Shown: positions 1-8,032 of the stretch, piece after piece
How positions within the stretch are numbered: the first letter of the stretch is position 1
How the letters are laid out: every line of letters begins with the position of its first letter
Assembly (NCBI GenBank): GCA_011051815.1
Contig: DRKK01000009.1
Coordinates: 1-8,032, forward strand
DNA from: Sphingomonadales bacterium
GTDB taxonomy: Bacteria > Pseudomonadota > Alphaproteobacteria > Sphingomonadales > Emcibacteraceae
Length of the DNA stretch: 8,032 bases
Direction: 5' to 3'
The notes under the pieces: generated by a model
The model's database searches: none
What the model was told of the DNA's origin: nothing
Seen by the model: the letters and a program-made list of their open reading frames with translations, nothing else
Program-made: the position numbers and the translations under genes

Positions 1-74
1 AATTTTTTCCTTGCGGGGAAAGCCCTGATCCAGTAGGTGGTAAGGCATAAATCTTATCTCACAGGACAGGTAAT
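1..74. other. leader upstream of purH, no complete gene
   Basis: This stretch precedes purH. It opens with a T-rich run (TTTTTT at 3-8), which could be the tail of a terminator cut off by the window edge. It could equally be the last codons of an upstream gene, because all three + frames are open from the edge and stop at 26-28, 34-36 or 48-50; the sequence cannot decide. The purH frame itself is closed by TAA at 48-50, so purH cannot start further upstream. I found no convincing -35/-10 pair, so purH may be transcribed from a promoter outside the window. Confidence 0.35.
62..70 (+). promoter_or_regulatory. purH ribosome binding site
   Basis: CAGGACAGG ends 4 bases before the ATG at 75 and gives two AGG cores able to pair with the 16S anti-Shine-Dalgarno. 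It supports the ATG at 75 as the start. The identical nine bases occur at 8007-8015 in front of another probable start. Confidence 0.7.
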
Positions 75-1670
75 ATGAGCAATACCCCACAGACACCAAT
101 CAAGCGGGCTTTACTGTCCGTATCTGACAAAAGCGGTTTGATAGAATTTGGCCGGTTTCTGGCCGATCAGGGTGTCGAAATCCTGTCCACCGGCGGTACG
201 GCAAAGGCATTGGCCGGGGCCGGAATTCCGGTAAAGGAAGTGTCCGATCATACAGGCTTTCCTGAAATGATGGATGGCCGGGTCAAGACGTTGCACCCGA
301 AAATTCATGGCGGTTTGCTGGCTCTGCGGGATAATGATGCTCATGCAGTGGCTATGAAGGACCATGATATTGGGGCCATAGACCTGTTGGTGGTTAATCT
401 ATATCCTTTTGAGGAAACGGTGGAAAGCGGTGCGGATTTTGCCACTTGTATTGAAAATATAGATATAGGCGGCCCGGCCATGATCCGCTCGGCCTCCAAA
501 AACCATCGCTTTGTCACCGTGGTGGTTGAGGCACAGGATTATGAGGCCGTGATAAAGTCCATGACGGAAAATAACGGGGCCACCTCCCCGGCCCTGCGGC
601 GGCGGTTGGCGGCCACGGCTTTTGCCCGCACCGGGGCCTATGATGCTGCTATCTCTGCCTGGTTTGCCCGCCAAGAGGGAGAGGCCTATCCCGCGCGGAT
701 AAATATTACCGCTACCCGGCAACAGACATTGCGTTACGGTGAAAATCCCCATCAGGATGCGGCCTTTTATGTGGACCGAACCGCCCGTCCCGGCATTGCC
801 ACCGCCCGCCAGCTTCAGGGCAAGGAATTAAGTTATAACAACCTCAATGATACGGACGCCGCTTTTGAGCTGGTCAGCGAATTTGATCCGGCATCCGGCC
901 CCGCTGTGGCCATCATCAAACATGCCAATCCCTGCGGCGTTGCCCGGGCCGAAACATTGACGGCGGCCTATCAACAGGCTCTGCGTTGTGACCCAACCAG
1001 TGCCTTTGGCGGGATCATTGCCCTGAATGGCCCCTTGGACGGGGACACGGCCCGGGAAATTGCCAAAGTCTTTACCGAAGTGGTTATCGCCCCCGATATA
1101 GATACGGAGGCTTTGAATATCTTAAAGGCCAAAAAGAATTTACGTCTATTACTGACTGGTGGCCTTGCCGATCCGCAAGCCGTGGGCCAGACAATTAAGT
1201 CTGTGGCAGGGGGCTATCTGTTACAGGGACGGGACAATGGAAAAGTTGTGCCAGACGACTTGACTGTGGTGACGGACCGGGCACCAACGGAACAGGAATT
1301 ACAGGATTTGCTCTTTGCTTTTACCGTCTGCAAGCATGTGAAATCCAATGCGATCATTTATGTGAAAGACGGGGCAACGGTCGGCATCGGGGCCGGACAG
1401 ATGAGTCGTCTGGATAGTGCACGTGTAGCTGTCCGCAAGGCGCAGGACGCCAGTGATGCGGCAGGCTTGCCGGAAAATATGACCAAAGGGTCTGTGGTGG
1501 CGTCAGATGCTTTCTTCCCCTTTGCCGATGGTTTGATCAGCGCGGCAGAAGCCGGGGTAACGGCAGTTATCCAACCCGGCGGGTCCATTCGGGATGATGA
1601 GGTCATTGCCGCGGCCAATGAACGTGGCCTTGCCATGGTCATGACCGGTATGCGTCATTTCAGGCATTGA
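75..1670 (+). CDS. purH: Bifunctional AICAR formyltransferase / IMP cyclohydrolase PurH
   Basis: This cytosolic enzyme carries out the last two steps of de novo IMP synthesis: it formylates AICAR with 10-formyl-tetrahydrofolate and then closes the ring to IMP. At 531 residues it is full length for the family. The N-terminal cyclohydrolase (MGS-like fold) covers about 10-160, with SVSDKSGL (15-22), STGGT (38-42), [12 protein letters not shown] (69-80), NLYPF (108-112) and ENIDIGGP (127-134). The formyltransferase part covers about 165-531, with LRYGENPHQ (219-227), the catalytic Lys-His pair in KHANPCG (K282, H283), SAFGG (309-313), KSNAI (423-427), GIGAGQMSR (437-445), ASDAFFPF (476-483) and the usual C-terminal MRHFRH. 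The ATG at 75 has a good ribosome binding site and an in-frame stop 25 bases upstream. The gene converges on gdh. No broken motif or frameshift is seen. Confidence 0.98.
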   Translation: MSNTPQTPIKRALLSVSDKSGLIEFGRFLADQGVEILSTGGTAKALAGAGIPVKEVSDHTGFPEMMDGRVKTLHPKIHGGLLALRDNDAHAVAMKDHDIGAIDLLVVNLYPFEETVESGADFATCIENIDIGGPAMIRSASKNHRFVTVVVEAQDYEAVIKSMTENNGATSPALRRRLAATAFARTGAYDAAISAWFARQEGEAYPARINITATRQQTLRYGENPHQDAAFYVDRTARPGIATARQLQGKELSYNNLNDTDAAFELVSEFDPASGPAVAIIKHANPCGVARAETLTAAYQQALRCDPTSAFGGIIALNGPLDGDTAREIAKVFTEVVIAPDIDTEALNILKAKKNLRLLLTGGLADPQAVGQTIKSVAGGYLLQGRDNGKVVPDDLTVVTDRAPTEQELQDLLFAFTVCKHVKSNAIIYVKDGATVGIGAGQMSRLDSARVAVRKAQDASDAAGLPENMTKGSVVASDAFFPFADGLISAAEAGVTAVIQPGGSIRDDEVIAAANERGLAMVMTGMRHFRH

Positions 1671-1675
1671 TATTT

Positions 1676-1770
1676 AGGGGGATAACTCCCTCGTGCCGTG
1701 GGCACGCCCCCTCCTCGTATTAACTCGGGCGCGCCTTGCGCTTGCCTCACTAAGTTTGGATTGGAGTTCC
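1676..1770. repeat. GC-rich hairpin cluster between purH and gdh, possible dispersed repeat
   Basis: The noncoding gap after purH is strongly structured. AGGGGG (1676-1681) can pair with CCCCCT (1707-1712) around an inner perfect stem, CGTGCC (1692-1697) with GGCACG (1701-1706), closed by a GTG loop. A second hairpin is possible around GGCGCGCC (1728-1735) and the GCGC/GCGC pair that follows. The ends resemble each other in inverted orientation: AACTCC (1684-1689) against GGAGTT (1763-1768). No T-run follows the first hairpin, so it is a poor intrinsic terminator by the usual rule, although it could end or stabilise the purH transcript. The compact size and inverted ends would also fit a REP- or MITE-like intergenic repeat. 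Copy number cannot be judged from one window. Confidence 0.35.
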
Positions 1771-1788
1771 TTTGGGATGGTATGTAAA

Positions 1789-1815
1789 TGGGGGAGAAAG
1801 TCTTTTTCTCCCCCA
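1789..1815. terminator. probable transcription terminator hairpin between convergent genes
   Basis: A perfect 11-bp stem is formed by TGGGGGAGAAA (1789-1799) and TTTCTCCCCCA (1805-1815), with a 5-base loop. It lies 5 bases past the gdh stop codon, read on the minus strand, and about 120 bases past the purH stop. Neither side has a strong T-tract: gdh is followed by ATTTAC and the + side by ATATATTAA. It is therefore best read as a gdh terminator or mRNA 3'-end stabiliser that may act in both directions. Confidence 0.65.
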
Positions 1816-1820
1816 ATATA

Positions 1821-4800
1821 TTAATCAATGATTACATTTCTGATCTGGCGGGCGGCGAAGCCCAGCTTGGTGACGTTGATCCGCCCGGCGGTCTGGAAGT
1901 CATGGATGAGCTTCTGTATGCGGGCCGTGGAATTTTCCACCTTGGTTAGCCAGATCTGTGCAGCCTCGATGGTATCGCCATCTTCAAGATCTTTGAGTGC
2001 GGAGCGGGTCAGATTCTTCTGTTGGTCTAAGAGATCAGCAACAACGCTATTGACCGCCAAGCGATCCCAATGATCGGAAGATTCTACCAGTTCCGCTTCA
2101 CCGCGTAGCCAGTCAAAGCCGATTTTGTCACCCAGCATAAAGTAGGCTCGCGCAACATCCATCACATCTATATCCATATCGCGGGCGACCATGACAATAT
2201 CACAGGCGGCGATCTTCTGTTCCAGGTTGGAAATATGGATGGCCAGATCCTCGTCTACCTTTTGTTCGCAATACATGGCCACTTTGCATTTCAGGCTTTC
2301 ATCACTTTGATCCAGAAGGCTGCCGGATGTGCTGAACAGGGTTTGAATACCGGGCTTGAACTGGTCAATGATTTCTTGAATAGGCCGGTTGGCATCGGTG
2401 TTATTGAGGAACCAGATGGTTTGGCGCCGCGCAAAGGATTCCACATCCATCAGCATGAGAATCTGAATGGTGGCCGGCACCATATAGTCCAGACTTTCAA
2501 TCTTTTCATAGAGGTCATTGAGGTCAAAGACCTCTGCAGCAAGGATGGCGGCCCGGGCGATTTCCGCGGCCATGGCCCCGGTTTCTTCCTTAATGGCCTG
2601 TATGCCGCCCCGATTGACGATCTCGTTACAGATTTCCTTGGCTATGATGCCTTGTTTCAACTGATGTTTGCTAATGTCCGCAGGGTATCTTTCCCGAAGC
2701 TGACGGGGGAAGGCCCGGATAAGGTATTTATCCAGAAACGGATCGTCCAGAATATCGCTATCCATCAATTCGTCATAAAGACCCATCTTGGAATAGGCAA
2801 TCAGGACCGCGATTTCCGGCCGGGTCAGGCCAAGCTCGCCCTCTGTCCGTTCAATAAGCTCATCATCGGTGGGCAGGAATTCCAGTTCCCGGTCCAGATG
2901 GGCAGTTTTTTCAAGGTCATCCATAAAGCGCACAAAGCTGTCCAGCTCGCGGATGCTGCTGGACCGGGCCAGACTGATGGCTTGGGTTTGCAGGTAATTA
3001 TCGTCAAGGACGATTTTGCTCACCTCATCGGTCATTTCCACCAACAGGCTGTCCCGCTGTTTTGGAGTCAGCTTGCCGTCCTGAACCAGAGCATTGAGCA
3101 GGATTTTGATATTAACTTCATTGTCTGAACAATCCACTCCGGCGGAATTATCCACCGCGTCCGTATTGATCTGCCCACCGTTCAGGCAATATTCGATCCG
3201 GCCTCGCTGGGTACAGGCCAGATTTCCGCCCTCGGCCACCACGGCACAGTTTAGTTCGTTCCCGTTAATACGGATGGCGTCATTGGCCCGGTCGCCTACC
3301 TGTGAATTGCTTTCTCGGGAGGATTTGATATAGGTGCCGATGCCGCCAAACCACAGCAGGTCAGAATGGGACCTCAGGATGGCCTTCATCAACTCATTGG
3401 GGGTGGCGCTATCCTGACCGTCTTTAAAGCCAAGGAGATGGCATATTTGCGGGGTGAGCGGAATGGATTTTGATTTCCGGCTGAAAATACCACCGCCATT
3501 TGAAATAAGTTTGCTGTTATAATCCTGCCAGCTTGACCGGGGCAGGTCGAACAGGCGTTTGCGCTCGGCATAGCTTTTGGCCGGGTCCGGGTCCGGGTCA
3601 ATGAAAATATCCCGATGGTCAAAGGCCGCGACCAGTTTCACGGCCTCGGAACATAAAAGCCCGTTGCCGAATACATCACCGGACATGTCGCCAACGCCAA
3701 CAATGGTGATGGAGTCACTTTGAACATTGATGTCTTTCTCCCGGAAATGGCGCTGAACGGAAACCCAGGCCCCCTTGGCGGTAATGCCCATTTTTTTATG
3801 GTCATAGCCGTTGGAGCCACCGGAGGCAAAGGCATCATCCAGCCAGAAGCCGTAATCCTGTGCCAACCCATTGGCAATGTCAGAGAAGGTCGCCGTACCC
3901 TTATCGGCGGCAACCACAAGGTACGGGTCATCACCGTCCCGGCGGATAACATTTTGCGGCGGAATAACCGCGCTGTCTTTCAGATTATCGGTGATGTCCA
4001 ACAGACCGGAGATAAAGGTTTTGTAACAGGTGATGCCTTCGGCCATGACTTCTTCCCGTCCGGCCCCGGCAGGCATCTTTTTCGGCACAAAGCCGCCCTT
4101 GGCCCCGACCGGAACAATGACCGTATTCTTGACCTGTTGGGCCTTGACCAGCCCTAATACTTCGGTCCGGTAATCTTCCCGCCGATCGGACCAGCGCAGA
4201 CCGCCGCGCGCCACGGGTCCGCTGCGCAGGTGAACGCCCTCAACCCGGGGGGAGTAGACAAAAATTTCTGCATAAGGCCGGGGTTTCGGCGCTTCCCGCA
4301 CATCCCGGCTTTTGATTTTTATGGATACATAAGGTTTGTTGCAACCTTCTTGATTCTGTTGATAAAAATTGGTCCGCAGGGAGCTGGTAATCACATTGAG
4401 GTAACTTCTGAGCATGCGGTCCTGATCAAGGCTATCGACTTTTTCCAGTTGCTTGCGAATATTTTTCTCCAGCCGGGCGGTTTCTTCCTCCCGGCTACCA
4501 CCCACAGGGGCCTCAAGGGCGAAATTCACTTCAAACATGCTGGCCAGATCCCGGGCGGTTTCCCAATATTGGGATAGGGTGTCCTGCATATATGTCTCAC
4601 TATAGGACAGGCTGAGCTGACGCAGATATTTGCTGTAGATGCGTAAAATCAGCACTTGGCGATAGGTCATATCGGCATGAAGAACCAAACGGTTAAAGCC
4701 ATCATTGTCAATCCGCTCAATCCAAACGGCCCGCAGGGTATCTTCCAGCCGCTGTTTAATGACGGACAGATCAAAAGTACTTTCCGAGGGGTCTTCCAGA

Positions 4801-6632
4801 TAGAAATCATGGATGGTATGGCTGACGGTTTCGCCGTCTTCCGGTGTCTGAACGCTAAAGGCATTTTCCTCAACCACGCGCAGGCCGAGATTTTCAAGCA
4901 TGGGCAGGCAATCGCTGAGGGCAATGATCTGGCGGCTGGTATATATTTTCAGGCGGATGGCATGATCGGCGTCTTCGGCCAGCCGATAGAAATTAAACTG
5001 GATATTCTGACTGTCGGGCAGCTGTTCCAGCTTTTCAATGTCGGTGACGGTAAAGCGCGGGTCAAAATGCTCGCGGTATGAGGTGGAAAATGATTTGTTA
5101 TATTTCCGGTATAGTGTTGTTCCGGTCTCTTCCCCCCAACGGTCGTTGAGAACTTCCAGCAAATGATCGTTCCAGCGCTGGGCCACTTCGGCCAGTCGTT
5201 TGTTGATGCTGTCCGTATCCGGGGACGGCACATTGCCGGGTGTGGTCCGAATGATGAAATGCCAGCGGGCGATACGCTCATTGCTGAGCTGGGCATAATG
5301 GGATGACAGTTCACCGTTAAAGGCCTCACACAGAATACGCTCCACCTTACCGCGCAGGGTGCTGTCATACATATCACGGGGTACGAACACCAGAGCGGAG
5401 ACATAGCGTTCGAAACGGTCCTTGCGGATGAAAGCCCGGCAGCGCGGCATGACTTTCAGATGCAGGATTCCCATGGCGGTTTCCAACAATTGTTCTTCGT
5501 CGATCTGAAACAGCTCATCCCGGGGCAGGGTTTCCAGAATATGCATCAGGGCGCGGCCATCATGGCTGTTGGCTGTAAAGCCGGATTCTTTGACCACATG
5601 GGTAACCTTGCGATCCAGGAAAGGCACGGCTTCGGCCCGCTGATTATAGGATTGGGCGGTGAACAGACCGACAAAGCGGATTTCACTGATTACTTTTCCC
5701 TTGGCATCATATTTTTTAAAGCCGATATAATCCATATGGACGACCCGGTGGACCAGTGACTTGACATTGGCTTTGGTGATGAGCATCACCGGCGACTGGT
5801 TCATGAAATATTCGGTTTCGGGTGAGGTGGCCACCAGGCCTTCCTGCCCTTTGAGGACCAGAACATCCGGGTCCCGCAGGATGCCAAACCCTTCGCCCTT
5901 GTTTTTCTTGCCACCGTAAAAATATTCCCGGTAACCAAGGATGGTGAAATTATCCTCTTTCAGCCATTTCAGGAATTTAATGGCTTCCTGGGTCAGCGCC
6001 TTGTCAACGGCGGTTTTGGGTACGGTGGACAGGTTTTTGCTCACGTCATCCATCTTGGCCAGCATGGGTTTCCAGTCATCAATGGCGGCCCGGATAAAGG
6101 CCAGTATTTTGTTGAGCTTGGTTTCCAGCGCCTTGATCTGGGCCGGGTCCGTCATGGCCGTGATCTCAATATGCATGATGGATTCGCTGACCTTTGTGCC
6201 GTCTTTGGCTTTGCCGGACAGACGTTTGCCGTTCTTGTCCCGAACGCAGGTGATGATCGGATGGACCAGCATATGCAAATCGTTACCGTCTTCCAGAAGG
6301 TTGGACGTGATGCTGTCCAGCAGGAACGGCATATCGTCATTGACGATCTGAATGATGGTATGATAGGCGGGCCAACCATGTTCTTCCAACGTGGGGTTGA
6401 ACACCCGAACCTTGCTGCTGCCGGCTTTACGTTGGGCGCTGAATTTCCACAGGGACAGGGCGGCGGCATAAAGCTCATCCACATGACGGTCCGACAATTC
6501 CTCTGGCGAGGCATGTCGATAGAGATCCTCGATAAAGCGGGTAAAACCGGTGAGTTGCCCGGATTTTAGCTTTTCGGTGGCAAAATCGGTAACGGCGTCA
6601 ATTCTGAGTTTTTTCTGTGTCCAGCTAGTCAC
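1821..6632 (-). CDS. gdhB: NAD-dependent glutamate dehydrogenase, large (~180 kDa) class
   Basis: The enzyme oxidatively deaminates L-glutamate to 2-oxoglutarate and ammonium with NAD, feeding amino-acid carbon into the TCA cycle. Its 1603 residues match the large bacterial class (Bac_GDH; Pseudomonas GdhB, Caulobacter GdhZ). The N-terminal ~700 residues are the regulatory, ACT-like part, with NDDMPFLLDS at 98-107. The catalytic core covers about 785-1180: GPVARGGLRWSDR (805-817), substrate-site AKGGFVPKK (844-852), AADKGTATFSD (908-918), the NAD-binding glycine motif GVGDMSGDVFGNG (979-991), FGGIGTYIK (1095-1103) and VAEGGNL (1132-1138). A helical C-terminal part follows to 1603. The start is GTG at 6632-6630: an in-frame TGA lies six codons upstream with no other start between, and AAAGGA (6645-6640) is 7 bases away. 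No frameshift or missing motif is seen. The gene probably shares a transcript with the PAS gene upstream. The symbol follows Pseudomonas; gdhZ is used in Caulobacter. Confidence 0.97.
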   Translation of the reverse strand: MTSWTQKKLRIDAVTDFATEKLKSGQLTGFTRFIEDLYRHASPEELSDRHVDELYAAALSLWKFSAQRKAGSSKVRVFNPTLEEHGWPAYHTIIQIVNDDMPFLLDSITSNLLEDGNDLHMLVHPIITCVRDKNGKRLSGKAKDGTKVSESIMHIEITAMTDPAQIKALETKLNKILAFIRAAIDDWKPMLAKMDDVSKNLSTVPKTAVDKALTQEAIKFLKWLKEDNFTILGYREYFYGGKKNKGEGFGILRDPDVLVLKGQEGLVATSPETEYFMNQSPVMLITKANVKSLVHRVVHMDYIGFKKYDAKGKVISEIRFVGLFTAQSYNQRAEAVPFLDRKVTHVVKESGFTANSHDGRALMHILETLPRDELFQIDEEQLLETAMGILHLKVMPRCRAFIRKDRFERYVSALVFVPRDMYDSTLRGKVERILCEAFNGELSSHYAQLSNERIARWHFIIRTTPGNVPSPDTDSINKRLAEVAQRWNDHLLEVLNDRWGEETGTTLYRKYNKSFSTSYREHFDPRFTVTDIEKLEQLPDSQNIQFNFYRLAEDADHAIRLKIYTSRQIIALSDCLPMLENLGLRVVEENAFSVQTPEDGETVSHTIHDFYLEDPSESTFDLSVIKQRLEDTLRAVWIERIDNDGFNRLVLHADMTYRQVLILRIYSKYLRQLSLSYSETYMQDTLSQYWETARDLASMFEVNFALEAPVGGSREEETARLEKNIRKQLEKVDSLDQDRMLRSYLNVITSSLRTNFYQQNQEGCNKPYVSIKIKSRDVREAPKPRPYAEIFVYSPRVEGVHLRSGPVARGGLRWSDRREDYRTEVLGLVKAQQVKNTVIVPVGAKGGFVPKKMPAGAGREEVMAEGITCYKTFISGLLDITDNLKDSAVIPPQNVIRRDGDDPYLVVAADKGTATFSDIANGLAQDYGFWLDDAFASGGSNGYDHKKMGITAKGAWVSVQRHFREKDINVQSDSITIVGVGDMSGDVFGNGLLCSEAVKLVAAFDHRDIFIDPDPDPAKSYAERKRLFDLPRSSWQDYNSKLISNGGGIFSRKSKSIPLTPQICHLLGFKDGQDSATPNELMKAILRSHSDLLWFGGIGTYIKSSRESNSQVGDRANDAIRINGNELNCAVVAEGGNLACTQRGRIEYCLNGGQINTDAVDNSAGVDCSDNEVNIKILLNALVQDGKLTPKQRDSLLVEMTDEVSKIVLDDNYLQTQAISLARSSSIRELDSFVRFMDDLEKTAHLDRELEFLPTDDELIERTEGELGLTRPEIAVLIAYSKMGLYDELMDSDILDDPFLDKYLIRAFPRQLRERYPADISKHQLKQGIIAKEICNEIVNRGGIQAIKEETGAMAAEIARAAILAAEVFDLNDLYEKIESLDYMVPATIQILMLMDVESFARRQTIWFLNNTDANRPIQEIIDQFKPGIQTLFSTSGSLLDQSDESLKCKVAMYCEQKVDEDLAIHISNLEQKIAACDIVMVARDMDIDVMDVARAYFMLGDKIGFDWLRGEAELVESSDHWDRLAVNSVVADLLDQQKNLTRSALKDLEDGDTIEAAQIWLTKVENSTARIQKLIHDFQTAGRINVTKLGFAARQIRNVIID

Positions 6633-6636
6633 ATCT

Positions 6637-6684
6637 TTATCCTTTGATCACACGGCATGTGTTTGGGGTTTTATAAAAGGTCAT
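6637..6684 (-). CDS. possible 15-codon coupling micro-ORF between the PAS gene and gdh
   Basis: An ATG overlaps the PAS stop codon in the arrangement ATGA and opens a 15-codon frame (MTFYKTPNTCRVIKG). It ends at TAA (6639-6637), directly after the gdh Shine-Dalgarno and 4 bases before the gdh GTG. A weak AAAGAG lies 8 bases upstream of the ATG. Together these would let ribosomes finishing the PAS gene travel on and release beside the gdh start. The peptide matches nothing I recognise, and a frame this short can arise by chance, so it may not be translated. Confidence 0.2.
   Translation of the reverse strand: MTFYKTPNTCRVIKG
6640..6645 (-). promoter_or_regulatory. gdh ribosome binding site that decides the GTG start
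   Basis: On the minus strand AAAGGA is followed by seven bases and then GTG (6632-6630), the only in-frame start after an upstream in-frame TGA. The GTG overlaps an out-of-frame ATG (6634-6632) that is followed at once by TGA, so the ribosome sees AUGUGA at the start site. The ATG is also within reach of the same Shine-Dalgarno (5-base spacing). Confidence 0.7.
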
Positions 6685-7799
6685 GTTTTTTGCTCTTTGG
6701 CAAATTTGGTAAGTATTCGGTTCAGCATTGCCCGGTCTTTATCCAGTATTTTAAGGACATCCATTTGGGGTCCGTTTCGGCGGCCAAGCAACAGGCAGAA
6801 TTCATTTTGGTCATCGTCTTGTTGGTCCAGATCAAATTGGGCAACCGGGGTAATCTGGTCCAGAATTTTATAATCCGGGGCATTTCGTCCCTCTGTGCCG
6901 CTCCGGCTATTACGTTCGGCAAGAACACATCCCTTGATCCCGCCGGGGAATTGGTCCAGAAAGTCCGGCAAGTGCGCCCCATCCTGATCATTTTTTACGG
7001 CGTATGACAGGGCGGCGGCATATTCGGTGATCCGGGTTTTGTCATAATCCCGGCCAAAGCATAATTTCAGAATGGGGGTGAAGGGCGCACGCTTTTGTGC
7101 CTTCAGCCCTTCGGCGTCCAAAAGCTGTTGATAGCTGTTCGGATGGGCGGTGCACAGGGCATAAAAATCCAGAACCGCGCCCAGTGTTTCATATAATGAC
7201 CGTCGGGAGCGTTGATCTGTCGGGCTTTGTCCATGAACCAGTTTGCGGCAGGCTTGCAGGGTTTCCTGTAACAAAGGCGCGCCGCTGTCATTATCCTGAG
7301 GCCGGGTGTCTTCGCCGTCGGGTGTTTCTTTGGCCGCAAGGGCTTCTTCTTCACTGATCCAGCGGATAGCGCCCAGAATGAAATTGATATTTTCGCCGTC
7401 ATCGCTGAAGGGTAGTAAAATCCCCCGGTAGAGGATTTTTTCCCGGGCTTTGTTTTTGAATTCCGCATCAAAGGATATGGGGGCTTTATTGGCCAGAACT
7501 TCCATATAATGGTCGGTGATCCGGCTGAGCAGGCTGCGGCGGGGAATTTCGCTGATGCCCTTCAGGGTCAGATCCTGATCCAGGTCATCACTTAAAAGTT
7601 GGCCGATAACCTGTAAAGTTGGTTCATTGTCCGGATCCCGCAGATCTATAAGGACCATGTTGTTTTTATAGCTGGCAATATCACCGGGAGACAGGGCTTT
7701 TAAGGGAGGAATGCCGCAGTCGTCCGCCAACCCGAACCAATAATTATATAATTGGAAGGTTATTCTTTGTTCCTGGCCTTCAAATTCCGCAGGATTCAT
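6681..7799 (-). CDS. PAS_5-domain protein with an extra C-terminal helical region
   Basis: This 372-residue soluble protein has no signal peptide or membrane segment. Residues about 12-148 fit the alphaproteobacterial PAS_5 pattern: YNYWFGL near the start (18-24), a central PTLQVIGQLL stretch where the PAS core begins, ILYRGILLPF (122-131) and the closing strand INFILGAIRW (138-147). A variable acidic linker follows (about 149-175). Residues about 198-300 form a second, mainly helical region whose conserved-looking core is APFTPILKLCFGRDYDKTR (238-256) then ITEYAAALSYA. I recall similar stretches in other alphaproteobacterial proteins but cannot name a family. The tail (305-372) looks less ordered. 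No kinase, cyclase or DNA-binding motif is visible, so PAS sensing is the only role supported, and ligand and partner are unknown. The ATG at 7797-7799 is the only start after an in-frame TAG at 7826-7824; CAGGGA (7815-7810) lies 10 bases upstream. It is 48 bases ahead of gdh on the same strand, suggesting an operon. Confidence 0.85.
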   Translation of the reverse strand: MNPAEFEGQEQRITFQLYNYWFGLADDCGIPPLKALSPGDIASYKNNMVLIDLRDPDNEPTLQVIGQLLSDDLDQDLTLKGISEIPRRSLLSRITDHYMEVLANKAPISFDAEFKNKAREKILYRGILLPFSDDGENINFILGAIRWISEEEALAAKETPDGEDTRPQDNDSGAPLLQETLQACRKLVHGQSPTDQRSRRSLYETLGAVLDFYALCTAHPNSYQQLLDAEGLKAQKRAPFTPILKLCFGRDYDKTRITEYAAALSYAVKNDQDGAHLPDFLDQFPGGIKGCVLAERNSRSGTEGRNAPDYKILDQITPVAQFDLDQQDDDQNEFCLLLGRRNGPQMDVLKILDKDRAMLNRILTKFAKEQKT

Positions 7800-7844
7800 T
7801 ATCCTATATTCCCTGACTTTGGCCTAGACATCTGATGATGTATC

Positions 7845-7849
7845 GACTC
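7845..7849. promoter_or_regulatory. GANTC (CcrM-type) methylation motif near the predicted start point
   Basis: GACTC matches GANTC, the target of the CcrM adenine methyltransferase of many Alphaproteobacteria. It lies just downstream of the predicted -10 box of the PAS-gdh promoter, about where transcription should begin. It is the only GANTC I see in 7800-8032. The motif is short enough to occur by chance. Confidence 0.35.
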
Positions 7850-7851
7850 AA

Positions 7852-7880
7852 ATTATGGTACAAATACGCCTACCAGACAA
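7852..7880 (-). promoter_or_regulatory. sigma-70-type promoter for the PAS-gdh pair
   Basis: Read on the minus strand, TTGTCT (7880-7875, 4 of 6 to TTGACA) is followed by exactly 17 bases and then CATAAT (7857-7852, 5 of 6 to TATAAT). Transcription would start near 7845, giving a leader of about 45 bases before the PAS ATG. No other pair of this quality was found on that strand in the gap. Confidence 0.6.
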
Positions 7881-7892
7881 CTTTTTCCAGCT

Positions 7893-7930
7893 AATATTTA
7901 CCGTGAAAGCGTAAATATCCTGTAAATATT
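7893..7930. promoter_or_regulatory. candidate operator: three copies of GTAAATAT
   Basis: GTAAATAT occurs at 7911-7918 and 7922-7929 on the + strand, spaced exactly 11 bases (one helical turn), and inverted as ATATTTAC at 7894-7901. The outer copies form a perfect 9-base inverted repeat, AATATTTAC (7893-7901) with GTAAATATT (7922-7930); the first two make an 8-base inverted repeat with a 9-base spacer. The block lies about 14 bases upstream of the predicted -35 of the PAS-gdh promoter and about 90 bases ahead of the + strand start at 8019, so a bound protein could serve either direction. The regulator is unknown. The AT-rich setting raises the chance of coincidence. Confidence 0.45.
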
Positions 7931-8018
7931 TAATTATTAATGGGCAGGAGGGTATATCAGGGGGGACAGGAGGCGTTATTTTACCAGCGAAACCATTTTT
8001 GAATAGCAGGACAGGCAC

Positions 8019-8032
8019 ATGTTGCGGATAAC
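8019..8032 (+). CDS. probable start of a gene running off the window
   Basis: ATG at 8019-8021 is preceded by CAGGACAGG (8007-8015) with 3 bases of spacing, the same nine bases found before purH. An in-frame TAG at 8004-8006 makes this ATG the first possible start. Only four complete codons (M-L-R-I) are visible, so no function can be assigned. It would be divergent from the PAS gene. AT-rich sequence at 7920-7940, including TTTAAT (7929-7934), could hold its -10 box, but no matching -35 was found. Confidence 0.5.

Overview
The window looks like chromosomal housekeeping DNA from a mid-GC alphaproteobacterium. The evidence is a ~1600-residue NAD-dependent glutamate dehydrogenase of the large class typical of proteobacteria and actinobacteria, a PAS_5-type protein (a family concentrated in Alphaproteobacteria), and a PurH of alphaproteobacterial style. 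A lineage such as Kordiimonadales or Emcibacterales would fit, but that placement comes from general resemblance and is not demonstrated. I see no transposase, phage gene, CRISPR array, tRNA or rRNA.

Layout: bases 1-74 are a short leader carrying the purH ribosome binding site. purH (75-1670, +) makes IMP, the last product of de novo purine synthesis. A 150-base convergent gap (1671-1820) holds GC-rich hairpins and, directly after the gdh stop codon, a perfect 11-bp hairpin that probably ends transcription from one or both sides. The very large gdh gene (6632-1821, -) starts at GTG. It lies 48 bases downstream of a PAS-domain gene (7799-6681, -), with no terminator between them, so the two are probably co-transcribed. 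The 219-base divergent region 7800-8018 holds a good sigma-70-type promoter for this pair, a GANTC methylation motif near its predicted start point, three copies of an 8-base motif arranged as an operator, and a purine-rich tract. A new + strand gene seems to begin at 8019 and runs off the end.

How the genes relate: purH and gdh are only convergent neighbours. Glutamate dehydrogenase links glutamate catabolism to 2-oxoglutarate and NADH. The upstream PAS protein may sense a signal connected to that step, but this is inferred from gene order alone. A 15-codon open frame bridges the PAS stop codon and the gdh ribosome binding site and could couple their translation.

No clearly new biological system is visible. 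The points most worth checking are the phased repeat operator with its GANTC site upstream of the PAS-gdh pair, the two-part architecture of the PAS protein, and the bridging micro-ORF.
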